64,000 bases of DNA from Mogibacterium sp. (GTDB lineage: Bacteria; Bacillota; Clostridia; Peptostreptococcales; Anaerovoracaceae), in assembly GCA_017405845.1 (NCBI GenBank), contig JAFQZQ010000041.1, positions 62,001 through 126,000 of the forward strand. The letters are read 5' to 3'. The position numbers and the translations under genes were made by a program. The notes beneath the pieces are model-generated. The model saw only the letters and a program-made list of their open reading frames with translations. It searched no databases and was not told the DNA's origin. Below, one piece after another: positions 1 through 7,748 of this stretch (the stretch's first letter is position 1; every line of letters starts with the position of its first letter).

Positions 1-689
1 GCTCCGGTCTCCTCGGAGACCACGATTACGAAAGCGTCTGAAACCTCGCTGAGGCCCAGTGCGGCTCTGTGTCTTGTCCCTAGATTCTTACCAATATTCT
101 GTCTTTCTGTAAGCGGCAGTACACAGCTTGCCGCGTGAACCCTGTCACCCCTGATAATTACAGCTCCGTCGTGAAGCGGGGATCCCTCGTAAAACAGATT
201 GCCGAGGAGTCTTACAGAAATCTCAGCATCGACAATAACTCCGGTCTCACTTATATCGGTAAGCATTGTTTCGCGCTCAATAGCCATAAGCGCGCCCGTC
301 TGTGTAGACGAGAAATCATCTACCGCATCTACGATCTTATGTACAGTCGCGTACATTTCTTCTTTGCCCATGTCGCGGAACTGCCTGCTCAGTACGCCTC
401 TGCGGCCTATCTGCTCGAGAGCCCTTCTTATCTCAGGCTGGAACAATATGACGACCGCGATAAGACCGACTGTGATGAGCTTCGTGAAGAGCCAGTTAAG
501 CAGACTCAGGTTTAAGACCTCTGAAACAAGGAAAAAAGCGATAATCAAAAGGATACCCCTGAACAGCTGCTGAGCGCGAGTCTCTTTGATAAACCCGAGC
601 AGCCTGTAAAGCAGGTAAGCAACAATAACGATGTCTATGACATCGGTTACCTTTATGCTCATTAGGATTCCCATTAAATTATCAATCAT
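1..689 (-). CDS. cdaA: Diadenylate cyclase CdaA (C-terminal part cut by window edge)
   Basis: Membrane-bound enzyme that condenses two ATP into c-di-AMP, the second messenger for potassium and cell-wall homeostasis. The visible 229 codons start MIDNLMGILMSIKVTDVIDI, with two or three membrane segments in the first ~90 residues followed by the DAC domain. The catalytic DGA (in SPLHDGAVII) and the GTRHRAALG motif are both present. The reading frame is still open at base 1, so the C-terminus lies outside. The ATG at 689 has AAAGGA seven bases upstream. It follows the LCP gene on the same strand by 43 bp. Often cdaA is paired with cdaR/ybbR and glmM, which would be off-window here. The identity is certain from the motifs. 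Confidence 0.93.
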   Translation of the reverse strand, partial: MIDNLMGILMSIKVTDVIDIVIVAYLLYRLLGFIKETRAQQLFRGILLIIAFFLVSEVLNLSLLNWLFTKLITVGLIAVVILFQPEIRRALEQIGRRGVLSRQFRDMGKEEMYATVHKIVDAVDDFSSTQTGALMAIERETMLTDISETGVIVDAEISVRLLGNLFYEGSPLHDGAVIIRGDRVHAASCVLPLTERQNIGKNLGTRHRAALGLSEVSDAFVIVVSEETG

Positions 690-732
690 TTATTGTCCTT
701 TTGTTTTTTGAGATTATTTGCAGTTACTTGTC

Positions 733-2286
733 CTATTCGCCGGAAGCCACCGTCACCATACCGTCTTCATCAGTCTGAAGATCCTGTCCTTCAAGCACGG
801 CATTTATAAGTGTCTTGGCGTTTTCTATGCTTGCAGAGTCCTGCGTCATTACATACGCATATTCCCCGCCTGTTGAATATGTAGGCAGCATGCCGTCTCC
901 GCCCACTACTGAATTCTTGAATATCTTCCACTCCGGATCCTTGGCCAGCTGGAACTTGACAAGTTTTCTGATTTCGCGCGAGCTGAAGCTCATTTCGAAG
1001 TAGTTGCGCAGGCTCGAGAGCACCTTGTTATAACTGAGGATCATGGTGCGGCTGCTTGTTGCCTTCTTGATAAGAGCCTCAAACACCAGTTGCTGGTTTT
1101 TGATTCTCTGGTGGTCTCCTGTCGGGAACGCCTTACGCTCTCTGGCAAATGCCAGCGCCTGTTTTCCGTTCATGTGGTTGACGCCTTCTTTTACAGTCCA
1201 GTCCTTCATCTTGACAGGATTGAATTCGTATTCGGATTCGACATCAACTCCGCCTATCGCATCTATGAACCTTTCGACAGTCGTGAAATTGACCTTTACG
1301 TAATAGTTGACTTCCGTTTCGAACAGCTGCTCCTCGGCTGCGATTGTGGTAGGCACACCGTAGAACCCGGTGTGAGTAAGCTTGTCCATGGCATTGTCGA
1401 ATTCAGCCATGTAGATCTCATAGTCACGCGGGATAGAGGTCATCAGAATCTGCTGTGTCTTAGGGTTGACCGTCACCACCATGTTTACATCGCTTCTGCC
1501 TTCTTCATCGATGGTGCCATCGACGTCTATACCCGTAATGATAAAGTTGAACGGATGCTTGGTGACATCGGCGACCGCGCTCTCATTCTTAACAGAGCTG
1601 CCGCTGAGGAACGATAGCGTGCCCAGCGCATAGGCGGTACCCACTCCGTAGAATACTATGAGCACCATCGCGGCAAGTGTCGCAAGCACCTTACCCCAAT
1701 TCTTGCTCTTCCTGCTGCGGGTCTGTATCAGTATGACCAGACTGAGCAGCAACAGAACTCCGAAGAGTGCTGCACTCACGTCGATAGGAAGCACGTTCAT
1801 GAATATCATCGAAGCCGCAAATACGCCAAATGCGATTATGTATATCGTAGTAAGCACTCTGTGGAAGCCGTTGACCCTTTTACGGCCCTGGCTTTTCTTC
1901 TCTATTTTGTTTTTGTTTTTTGTGTAGTTGCTTCTGTATCTGTCGTAGGCTTCCTGCGATGCCTGCTTGATCGCCTCTATCTCCTTGACATTGTGATGAG
2001 GATGTTCATCGACTTCCTCTACAGGAGCTTTATCGGGCATACGCGAGAAAGCATGCTCTCTGTCATACTGCTCGAATATGTCATTGTCTTCGCCGATCCA
2101 CTTATGATTGCTCAGAGGTTCAGGCACATCAAAAGCAGGAGCACTGTTTCCCTTGCTCTGCCTTCTTAGCTCCTCGTAGAGCCTCCTATCATCATCTATG
2201 TTGACCTTGTTATTATTTGTTTCCGGGACCTCGCGGTCAAACTTAAAATCCAGAAGATCGTCGAGGTCCCAGTCTTTATTTGCCAT
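733..2286 (-). CDS. LytR-CpsA-Psr (LCP) family cell-envelope protein
   Basis: LCP enzymes transfer undecaprenyl-linked glycopolymers such as teichoic acid or capsule to peptidoglycan on the outer face of the membrane. Of the 517 residues, the first ~140 are hydrophilic, charged and predicted cytoplasmic. Three membrane segments follow at about 145-165, 168-188 and 199-222. The LCP domain covers about 245-430, with the typical NFIITGID start, SIPRDYEI and the ALAFARERK segment carrying conserved arginines. The cytoplasmic leader is longer than in most LCP proteins. The gene is 12 bp downstream of hpf and 43 bp upstream of cdaA on the same strand, so co-transcription is likely. The RBS is weak (AGGA, ten bases before ATG). 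The exact polymer substrate cannot be read from the sequence. Confidence 0.9.
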   Translation of the reverse strand: MANKDWDLDDLLDFKFDREVPETNNNKVNIDDDRRLYEELRRQSKGNSAPAFDVPEPLSNHKWIGEDNDIFEQYDREHAFSRMPDKAPVEEVDEHPHHNVKEIEAIKQASQEAYDRYRSNYTKNKNKIEKKSQGRKRVNGFHRVLTTIYIIAFGVFAASMIFMNVLPIDVSAALFGVLLLLSLVILIQTRSRKSKNWGKVLATLAAMVLIVFYGVGTAYALGTLSFLSGSSVKNESAVADVTKHPFNFIITGIDVDGTIDEEGRSDVNMVVTVNPKTQQILMTSIPRDYEIYMAEFDNAMDKLTHTGFYGVPTTIAAEEQLFETEVNYYVKVNFTTVERFIDAIGGVDVESEYEFNPVKMKDWTVKEGVNHMNGKQALAFARERKAFPTGDHQRIKNQQLVFEALIKKATSSRTMILSYNKVLSSLRNYFEMSFSSREIRKLVKFQLAKDPEWKIFKNSVVGGDGMLPTYSTGGEYAYVMTQDSASIENAKTLINAVLEGQDLQTDEDGMVTVASGE

Positions 2287-2298
2287 ACTTTATCTATC

Positions 2299-2832
2299 CT
2301 ATCTCTTTGTTTCAATCAGTCCGTAAGCATTGCCCTTGCGCTTATATACTACGCTGACCTCATTTGTATCCATATCAAGGAATACGAAGAAATCGTGTCC
2401 GAGCATCTCCATCTGGAGAATAGCTTCCTCTGCTACCATAGGGGTAAGCTCGACCTGCTTTCTTCTGACGATGGTCATCTCTTCTTCAAAATCCTCGTCC
2501 TCCGGCTCCGGAACGAACTCGAGCTTGAGGGCTTTGTTTTCTTTATATCTCGACTCAAGTTTTCCCTTGAGTTTGCTCATCTGGTATTCAAGTTTATCTG
2601 TGACCAAATCAACTGCATCATAAATGCTGTCATTTGCCATCTCGGCTCTGAGTACTGCCTGCTTGGCATTGATTGTGGCCTCAAACTTAGGTGTTTCTCT
2701 GAGTTTTGATACAACGATGTTTGCTGTTGTGTCCTCATCGAAGAACTTGCCGATTTTTGTCAGCTTCTTCTCGATGTAGTCGCTGAGCTTCTCGCTCATT
2801 GGATAATTCTTTGATGAAATGTTGATCTTCAT
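2299..2832 (-). CDS. hpf: Ribosome hibernation promoting factor, long form (HPF/RaiA)
   Basis: Binds the 30S decoding region in slow growth and drives 100S ribosome dimer formation. The 177 residues comprise the N-terminal S30AE/RaiA fold (about 1-100, starting MKINISSKNYPMSEKLSDYI) and the C-terminal dimerisation domain (about 120-177, with VVRRKQVELTPMVAEEAILQ) that defines the long form. I place the start at the ATG at 2832 because GGAGG lies eight bases upstream and homologues start here. An in-frame start 29 codons further upstream would cross the promoter. A terminator at 2888-2923 and a TG-extended -10 (TACAAT, 2869-2874) suggest its own promoter. A raiA-like RNA lies 400 bp upstream on the same strand. 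Confidence 0.95.
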   Translation of the reverse strand: MKINISSKNYPMSEKLSDYIEKKLTKIGKFFDEDTTANIVVSKLRETPKFEATINAKQAVLRAEMANDSIYDAVDLVTDKLEYQMSKLKGKLESRYKENKALKLEFVPEPEDEDFEEEMTIVRRKQVELTPMVAEEAILQMEMLGHDFFVFLDMDTNEVSVVYKRKGNAYGLIETKR

Positions 2833-2868
2833 AACACTTATCCTCCTGATGTCATAGTTTCCTAACTT

Positions 2869-2877
2869 ATTGTAACA
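2869..2877 (-). promoter_or_regulatory. Candidate extended -10 promoter of hpf
   Basis: On the minus strand TGTTACAAT (extended -10 with TACAAT) lies 37 bp before the hpf start codon and just after a terminator. No good -35 is visible, which is common for extended -10 promoters. Inferred from sequence only. Confidence 0.4.
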
Positions 2878-2887
2878 CAAGATAGAC

Positions 2888-2923
2888 AAAAAATGTGTGC
2901 TCCTTCTGTGAAGAAGCACACAA
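2888..2923 (-). terminator. Rho-independent terminator between the 78-aa gene and hpf
   Basis: On the minus strand, arms GTGTGCTTCTT and AAGGAGCACAC close a short loop and are followed by a run of six T. It would end transcripts carrying the raiA-like RNA and the 78-aa gene before hpf. Confidence 0.75.
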
Positions 2924-2964
2924 TATGTTGTTTTTTTGATGAATGCCCCGGCCTTTGATCCGGA

Positions 2965-3201
2965 TCAATCAGCATACCACAGCTTGCCAACAGCTTCTGC
3001 AAGTTTTTTGCCCTCAACAGGACCAATCTTGCATCTGAACTGTCTCTTTACCTCCAGCAAAGGAAGACCCATAGCCTTTCCCTTTTCAATGCCGGCGAGA
3101 ATAGCCTTCTCTGCGTCCTTGCTGATCGTTCCGTCGTCGGAGATTCCGCTGACGATACTCATAGCATCTTCAAACGTAATGTTCATTGTAGGATCGATCA
3201 T
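2965..3201 (-). CDS. Small hypothetical protein, 78 aa
   Basis: A 78-residue soluble protein starting MIDPTMNITFEDAMSIVSGI, with no signal peptide, membrane segment or cysteine pair that I recognise. A perfect AAGGAGG sits seven bases before the ATG, so it is very probably translated. It lies between the raiA-like RNA, which ends about 40 bp upstream, and a terminator about 40 bp downstream. It may therefore be the only protein encoded on the RNA transcript. I do not recognise the family and assign no function. It is predicted largely alpha-helical, with alternating charged and hydrophobic residues. Confidence 0.75.
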   Translation of the reverse strand: MIDPTMNITFEDAMSIVSGISDDGTISKDAEKAILAGIEKGKAMGLPLLEVKRQFRCKIGPVEGKKLAEAVGKLWYAD

Positions 3202-3239
3202 TACTTTTCCTCCTTGGAATAATTCCGATTATTGATTAG

Positions 3240-3410
3240 CCCCGCGGTCATTCGACCTGGTCTTTGACCCCACACTTGCCTTTACCCGCTTTGCGGAGGA
3301 CTTACTTCTAAGATACGCCATGATCACAGCCGCCTCTTGCCTGCTGCTTACGTGGGTCCCTTTGCCCGTATCTGGCATGGACTTTCAACCACGAACATGA
3401 CCGCGGACTT
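3240..3410 (-). ncRNA. Structured RNA, probable raiA-motif RNA
   Basis: No coding frame covers this ~170-nt stretch, yet its minus-strand sequence is densely paired. A closing stem of nine Watson-Crick pairs (CCGCGGTCA at 3398-3406 with TGACCGCGG at 3242-3250) encloses several hairpins. One pairs CGTGG with CCACG around an inner GTCC/GGAC and GCC/GGC stem. Others are CAGC/GCTG, CCGC-AAA-GCGG and GGTC-AAA-GACC. Length, closed-ring architecture and position upstream of hpf (=raiA) fit the raiA RNA motif known from Clostridia. The motif assignment is inference, since I could not run a covariance search. I see no clear promoter directly upstream, so it may start inside or be processed from the hypA operon transcript. 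It is followed by the 78-aa gene and a terminator. Confidence 0.68.
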
Positions 3411-3450
3411 ATCACATTTTTAAATGGAGCACAGTTGCTCCGGGGAGCAT

Positions 3451-3651
3451 TTATTTCTTCTTGCTCGCCTTGACTTCCTTCTCGAGCATATTCTCAAGTC
3501 TGTCTCTTGCCTTTGGATCATATGCGAATGCATTGTCATCTCCGGCAAGGAAAGCTTCGAGATTCGGAAGACGGACGCCGGCCTTGTAGTTCATCTTGAA
3601 CAGCTCGACGTTGAGCGCTTTTACGACATCGCGCATTTCCTGATTGGTCAT
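3451..3651 (-). CDS. Small hypothetical protein, 66 aa
   Basis: A 66-residue basic, soluble protein starting MTNQEMRDVVKALNVELFKM and ending in a lysine-rich tail (KASKKK). The ATG at 3651 is chosen because AAGGAGG lies seven bases upstream. A longer frame from 3750 would overlap hypA by 71 bp with no ribosome binding site. The gene is 28 bp downstream of hypA on the same strand and is the last coding unit before the raiA-like RNA. I do not recognise the family. The absence of cysteines argues against a metal-cluster protein. Confidence 0.7.
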   Translation of the reverse strand: MTNQEMRDVVKALNVELFKMNYKAGVRLPNLEAFLAGDDNAFAYDPKARDRLENMLEKEVKASKKK

Positions 3652-3679
3652 TATAGCCTCCTTAATAAACAGGTAGTGA

Positions 3680-4090
3680 TCACTGAGGTTTATACTCGCC
3701 TGTTGCCTCGAGTTCTCCGGTGTTCTCTTCATCTGCCGCATCGTTATCATAGACCTCTACCGACTTTATTCTCATCTCATTACCGCGGAGCAGCCATGTT
3801 TTTCCGCTTCCGCAGTGCGGGCATGTCTTGCCGTAAGTAACAGTAGAGTATGTGATCTTGCAGTTGTCACACCATGTCACAGCAGGTATCTCTTCACAGT
3901 ACAGTCTGGAGCCTTCAAACATAGGGTATTTCTTTGAATACCAGTTCCAGTAGTCGTAAAGATACGCTGTAACGATTCCCGAAACCTCACCGAATTCCAG
4001 CGTCACGGATTTGACCTTCTTGACGTTGTTAGCCTCGGCGATCTTACTAACCTCTTTAACAGTATAATTTACAAGTCCTAGTTCGTGCAT
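3680..4090 (-). CDS. hypA: HypA-family nickel metallochaperone
   Basis: HypA delivers nickel to [NiFe] hydrogenase, with HypB. The 136 residues begin MHELGLVNYTV, giving the N-terminal nickel ligand His2 and Glu3. The zinc site is present as CDNC and CPHC about 20 residues apart, near residues 73-97. An acidic extension of about 25 residues follows the usual C-terminus (DNDAADEENTGELEATGEYK). It lies 18 bp downstream of the large Fe-S oxidoreductase gene and no hypB-F or hydrogenase gene is in the window. It may therefore serve a nickel enzyme elsewhere, or may have been recruited to the neighbouring oxidoreductase. The family assignment is secure; the partner is not known. Confidence 0.88.
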   Translation of the reverse strand: MHELGLVNYTVKEVSKIAEANNVKKVKSVTLEFGEVSGIVTAYLYDYWNWYSKKYPMFEGSRLYCEEIPAVTWCDNCKITYSTVTYGKTCPHCGSGKTWLLRGNEMRIKSVEVYDNDAADEENTGELEATGEYKPQ

Positions 4091-4108
4091 TGATACCTAA
4101 ATCGTCCT

Positions 4109-6901
4109 TTATCTTCCTACGACTTTCTTCTTAATGATACCTGCAACTCTGGACGGCATGTGCTTTCCGATTCCAACGAACTTCTTCTCTGCAGGAATCA
4201 TGTTGGAGAACTTGTCTCCATCCGGCAGACGGAACAGGTGGATAGCGTCGAACTTGCACTGTACTGTGCACATTCCGCAGCCGATGCACTTGTTGGTGTC
4301 TACTACGCTGCGTCCGCACTTGAGGCATCTCTCTGCTTCCTTCTTGATCTGCTCTTCGCTGAACTGCTTGATCTCGTAGTCCATTGTGAGCTTCTTGCTC
4401 TCGTCGATCTCTCTGATCTGGCGAGGAGGCTTTCTGAAGTCTGCTGCAGGGATAACGACATCGTCCTTGTTGAGCATCTCAAAGTGACGTGTATTTCTGT
4501 GGATCATCAGGTGCTGTCCTTCGTTGACGAATCTGTGCAGCGATACAGCTCCTTCACGTCCCATTGCGAGAGCGTCAACTACGAACTTCTGTCCGCTTAC
4601 GGAGTCTCCGCCTGCGAAGATGTCAGGCTCGCCTGTCTGAAGTGTTACAGGGTCTGCGATGATCATTCCGCGTGGGCTGAGCTCTACCTTTGTGCCCTCG
4701 AACAGTTTGCCGTAATCAGGCTTCTGGCCGATGCTGAAGAGAACTGTGGAGCAAGCCTGCTCTGTTGTCTGAGCATCGTCGAATGTAGGTGCGAATCTGC
4801 CCTCTGCGTTCTTTACGCTGAGGCACTTTCTGAATTTGATTCCTGCAACCTTGCCGCCCTTTGTAACGACTTCTGTCTGGCCCCAACCATCGTGGATAAT
4901 GATACCTTCGTTCTTGAGGAATTCCTGATCCTCAGCACCCATAGGCATCTCGTCATAGGACTCGAGACAGTACAGATGTACGCTCTTAGCTCCCTGACGG
5001 ATAGCTGTACGTGCTACGTCAGCTCCGATGTTTCCGCCGCCGATGACTACTACGTCGCCGCTGAGCTTCTTAGCCTTGCCGAGTGTAACAGTCTTGACGT
5101 AATCTACGCCGCCGATGACTCCCTCAGCATCATCGCCAGGGATTCCCAGCTTGCCGCAGCTCTGGAGACCTGTTCCTACGAAGAAGCCCTTGAAGCCTTC
5201 TTCACGGAGCTGCTGGAATGTAACGTCCTTACCAACTTCAACTCCGCATCTGATCTCAACGCCCATCTCCTTGAGGATATCGATTTCAGCGTTTACTACC
5301 TTCTTGTCGAGTCTGAAGTTAGGAATTCCGAGTACCATCATTCCGCCGGCCATCTCCTGTTTTTCGAATACTACAGGCTTGTAGCCTTCGATAGCCAGGA
5401 AGTAAGCGCAGGACAGTCCTGCAGGGCCGGATCCTACGATACCGATCTTCTGGTCAAAGTGCTCTCTGGTTGTGGAAACCATTGGCGGGATGTATTTGTG
5501 CTCATCCTCGAGGTCCTTTGCAGCGATGAATGCCTTGATATCATCGATAGCAAGAGCTTCGTCAACTGTTCCTCTGGTGCACTCGAGCTCGCAGTACTTG
5601 TGGCAGATAGCGCCGCATACTGCAGGGAACGGGTTATCTCTCTTGATGAGTTCGAGAGCTGCTCTGTAGTCGCCTCTCGAAGCCATGTCAATGTAACCCT
5701 GAATAGCGATATGGAGCGGGCATGCAGACTTGCAAGGTGCTGTACCTGTAGGCCATGTCTGGATGACGCCGTTCTCGTTCTTGTAGTTCCAGTTCCACTT
5801 GGATTCCGGCCAGAAGTTGCTGTCAGGCAGCTCCTGCTTCGGATATTCGATTTCGCCATGCTTTGTGCAGAGCTTCTGTCCGAGTCTGACAGCGCCTGCA
5901 GGGCAGACCTCTACGCACTTGCCGCAAGCTACGCACTTCTCAGGATCAACTTCTGAGCGGTAAGGCGATGCGGAAAGGTTAGGTGTATTGAAGAGCTGTG
6001 ATGTACGGAGAGCATTGCAGACTCCGACAGCGCAGTTGCAGATAGCGAAGATCTTGTTCTCGCCGTCGATGTTTGTTACCTGATGTACATAGCCCTTTTC
6101 TTCAGCCTTCTTGAGGATCTCAATAGCTTCATCATAAGTGATGTCATAGCCCATGCCTGTCTCTTTGCAGTAGTCAGCAAAGTCGCCGAGTCCCATGCAC
6201 CAATACTGCATGATGTCTCCGGAGCCCTCGCCTCTCATTGTCTGCTGCTTACGGCAGGAGCACATACCAACGCCGATCTGTCCTTCGTATTTCTTGAGCC
6301 AGTATGAGATGTGCTCGATGTCGAGTGACTCGCACTCTGCAGGGATAGCTTCCTCTACAGGGATAACGTGCATTCCGATGCCCGATCCGCCAGGAGCAAC
6401 CATCTGAGTGATGCCTGCCAGCGGCAGGTAAGTCATTCTCTCGAAGAAGTCAGCGATCTGAGGTGTCTCAGCCATGATCTGGTCTCTCATTACCATGATC
6501 TCTGCACTGCCCGGTACGAACTGGTCGAGGACGTAACGTCTCTCGTGCTGAGGATTCTTGCCATCCTCATTCTCGTTGTTCCACTCTACCAGACCGAACT
6601 GTCCAAGAGCCTCGAGTACCTTCTTGAGGTGCTCATCATCGTATCCCGTAAGTTCTTTCATCTTAGCGAAAGTTCTCGGTTTACGCTTTCCCATAACAAG
6701 AGCAGTGTCCAGGCACTCCTCAGCGATCTCTTTGCCGTATCTTCTAACGACATACTGATAACCGCAGTCGAATCCCCAGTATTCAGGAGAATCCTTCGAA
6801 GGTTTCTCGAGTCCGAGCAAGATCTCTTTACGGTCAGTGATGATCTTAGTAAGCTTAAAGATCTTCTCGTCGTGGCTCAGCTGTTTAGCCTTTTTTGCCA
6901 T
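4109..6901 (-). CDS. Large multi-domain Fe-S/flavin NAD(P)-linked oxidoreductase, 930 aa
   Basis: Predicted cytoplasmic electron-transfer enzyme of the glutamate synthase small subunit (GltD/NfnB) superfamily with extra domains. Order: an N-terminal ~300-residue region of unclear function with cysteines in MCSCRKQQ and YWCMG (about 213-240) and a CNCAVGVC segment; a 4Fe-4S motif CVACGKCVEVC (about 322-333); a GltD-type N-terminal cluster domain with CKSAC and CGAICHKYCELEC (about 387-445); an FAD Rossmann motif GSGPAGLSCAY (about 488); an NAD(P) motif GGGNIGADVA (about 617); and a C-terminal ferredoxin with CLKC and CIGCGMCTVQC (about 858-885). The start ATG at 6901 has GAGGGA upstream. It is flanked by a TetR gene and hypA on the same strand. 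The natural substrate is unknown; it could be a bifurcating or NAD(P)H:ferredoxin-type enzyme. Confidence 0.85.
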   Translation of the reverse strand: MAKKAKQLSHDEKIFKLTKIITDRKEILLGLEKPSKDSPEYWGFDCGYQYVVRRYGKEIAEECLDTALVMGKRKPRTFAKMKELTGYDDEHLKKVLEALGQFGLVEWNNENEDGKNPQHERRYVLDQFVPGSAEIMVMRDQIMAETPQIADFFERMTYLPLAGITQMVAPGGSGIGMHVIPVEEAIPAECESLDIEHISYWLKKYEGQIGVGMCSCRKQQTMRGEGSGDIMQYWCMGLGDFADYCKETGMGYDITYDEAIEILKKAEEKGYVHQVTNIDGENKIFAICNCAVGVCNALRTSQLFNTPNLSASPYRSEVDPEKCVACGKCVEVCPAGAVRLGQKLCTKHGEIEYPKQELPDSNFWPESKWNWNYKNENGVIQTWPTGTAPCKSACPLHIAIQGYIDMASRGDYRAALELIKRDNPFPAVCGAICHKYCELECTRGTVDEALAIDDIKAFIAAKDLEDEHKYIPPMVSTTREHFDQKIGIVGSGPAGLSCAYFLAIEGYKPVVFEKQEMAGGMMVLGIPNFRLDKKVVNAEIDILKEMGVEIRCGVEVGKDVTFQQLREEGFKGFFVGTGLQSCGKLGIPGDDAEGVIGGVDYVKTVTLGKAKKLSGDVVVIGGGNIGADVARTAIRQGAKSVHLYCLESYDEMPMGAEDQEFLKNEGIIIHDGWGQTEVVTKGGKVAGIKFRKCLSVKNAEGRFAPTFDDAQTTEQACSTVLFSIGQKPDYGKLFEGTKVELSPRGMIIADPVTLQTGEPDIFAGGDSVSGQKFVVDALAMGREGAVSLHRFVNEGQHLMIHRNTRHFEMLNKDDVVIPAADFRKPPRQIREIDESKKLTMDYEIKQFSEEQIKKEAERCLKCGRSVVDTNKCIGCGMCTVQCKFDAIHLFRLPDGDKFSNMIPAEKKFVGIGKHMPSRVAGIIKKKVVGR

Positions 6902-6996
6902 ACTTTTCCCTCTCTTTCTCTTACAGTAACTATTTTATTTTTTATAAAATGCCTTGATAAAGGCTTCTTATCAGATTTAACAAAACACGGATGCAG

Positions 6997-7575
6997 CTAC
7001 TTCGAGATGATTCCGTTTACGAGTATGTCCGCAACCTCAGAAAGCGCATCCCTGTACGAAATGTGGTTCTTTACGAGCACGTCTTTCTGGAAAAACTGCT
7101 CTACAGTCGCCTGGAACATCGTCTTCAGAATCGGCAGCGATATCGGTCTGATGGCGCCTTCATTTATGCCTTTTTCAAGCAGCAAGGCAACGCCCTCCCA
7201 GTAGTTCTCACGGCAGAACTTCCAGTGTCTGTATACTGAAGGATATTTCTCCCTGAGAACGTAGAGCTGAGTCAGATCGTTCTGTGTATAGCGATCAGGC
7301 ACGCGGCCGATTATCTGCTTCAGCTGCTCCGGGATGGTGAGGGTATCGTCGTTGAGAATCATTTCTTCCTCGATCAGAGCTTCATCAAAGAAGCGATCGA
7401 TCGTCTCAGTCATGATGGAGCGTTTGTCCTCAAAAACGGTATAGATGGTCTTTTTACTCATGCCAAGCGCGTGAGCAAGATCATCCATCGTGAACTTTAT
7501 GCCTTTTTTGTCAAACTGTTTTGCTGCTTCGTCAAGAATGCGTATTCGAAGCTCATTTGATGTGTCTGTTTTCAT
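6997..7575 (-). CDS. TetR/AcrR family transcriptional regulator
   Basis: A 192-residue regulator with the TetR DNA-binding domain at about 8-55 (FTMDDLAHALGMSKKTIYTVF is the helix-turn-helix region) and a ligand-binding C-terminal domain. I choose the ATG at 7575 because GAGGGA lies about seven bases upstream. A GTG five codons further upstream would lie within that ribosome binding site. The gene is 95 bp upstream of the 930-residue oxidoreductase on the same strand, so it probably controls that operon and itself. The ligand cannot be predicted. Confidence 0.88.
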   Translation of the reverse strand: MKTDTSNELRIRILDEAAKQFDKKGIKFTMDDLAHALGMSKKTIYTVFEDKRSIMTETIDRFFDEALIEEEMILNDDTLTIPEQLKQIIGRVPDRYTQNDLTQLYVLREKYPSVYRHWKFCRENYWEGVALLLEKGINEGAIRPISLPILKTMFQATVEQFFQKDVLVKNHISYRDALSEVADILVNGIISK

Positions 7576-7599
7576 GTCGTAGTCCCTCACTTGAGAAGA

Positions 7600-7667
7600 G
7601 GAAACTTGAGAATAGAATTCCGTTTCCCATTCAGAAAGATTTTACCATTGAAGTAATTGAGCCGCAA
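7600..7667 (-). promoter_or_regulatory. Candidate promoter and operator of the TetR-oxidoreductase operon
   Basis: On the minus strand TTGCGG (7662-7667) and TAAAAT (7639-7644) are separated by exactly 17 bp. Downstream, GGAAAC (7622-7627) and GTTTCC (7600-7605) form an inverted repeat between the -10 and the TetR start, a plausible autoregulatory site. Both are read from sequence; the operator role is inference. Confidence 0.4.
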
Positions 7668-7748
7668 TAAAAAGAGGTTCTTTTTATATGCTTTTCTATG
7701 TATTTTTGTTATCCCCCGGGGAGGGTAACCTTCAGATGCGTTAACCGG

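Noticed and set aside
3240-3410. RNase P RNA, SRP RNA or tmRNA
   Set aside because: Conserved blocks of RNase P (GAGGAAAGTCC), the SRP GNAR loop and the tmRNA alanine acceptor end are not found, while the hpf context favours the raiA motif.
4160-5956. A 598-codon open frame on the plus strand opposite the large oxidoreductase
   Set aside because: It runs antisense to a gene with clear motifs, has no ribosome binding site and its composition follows codon bias of the other strand. It is a shadow frame.
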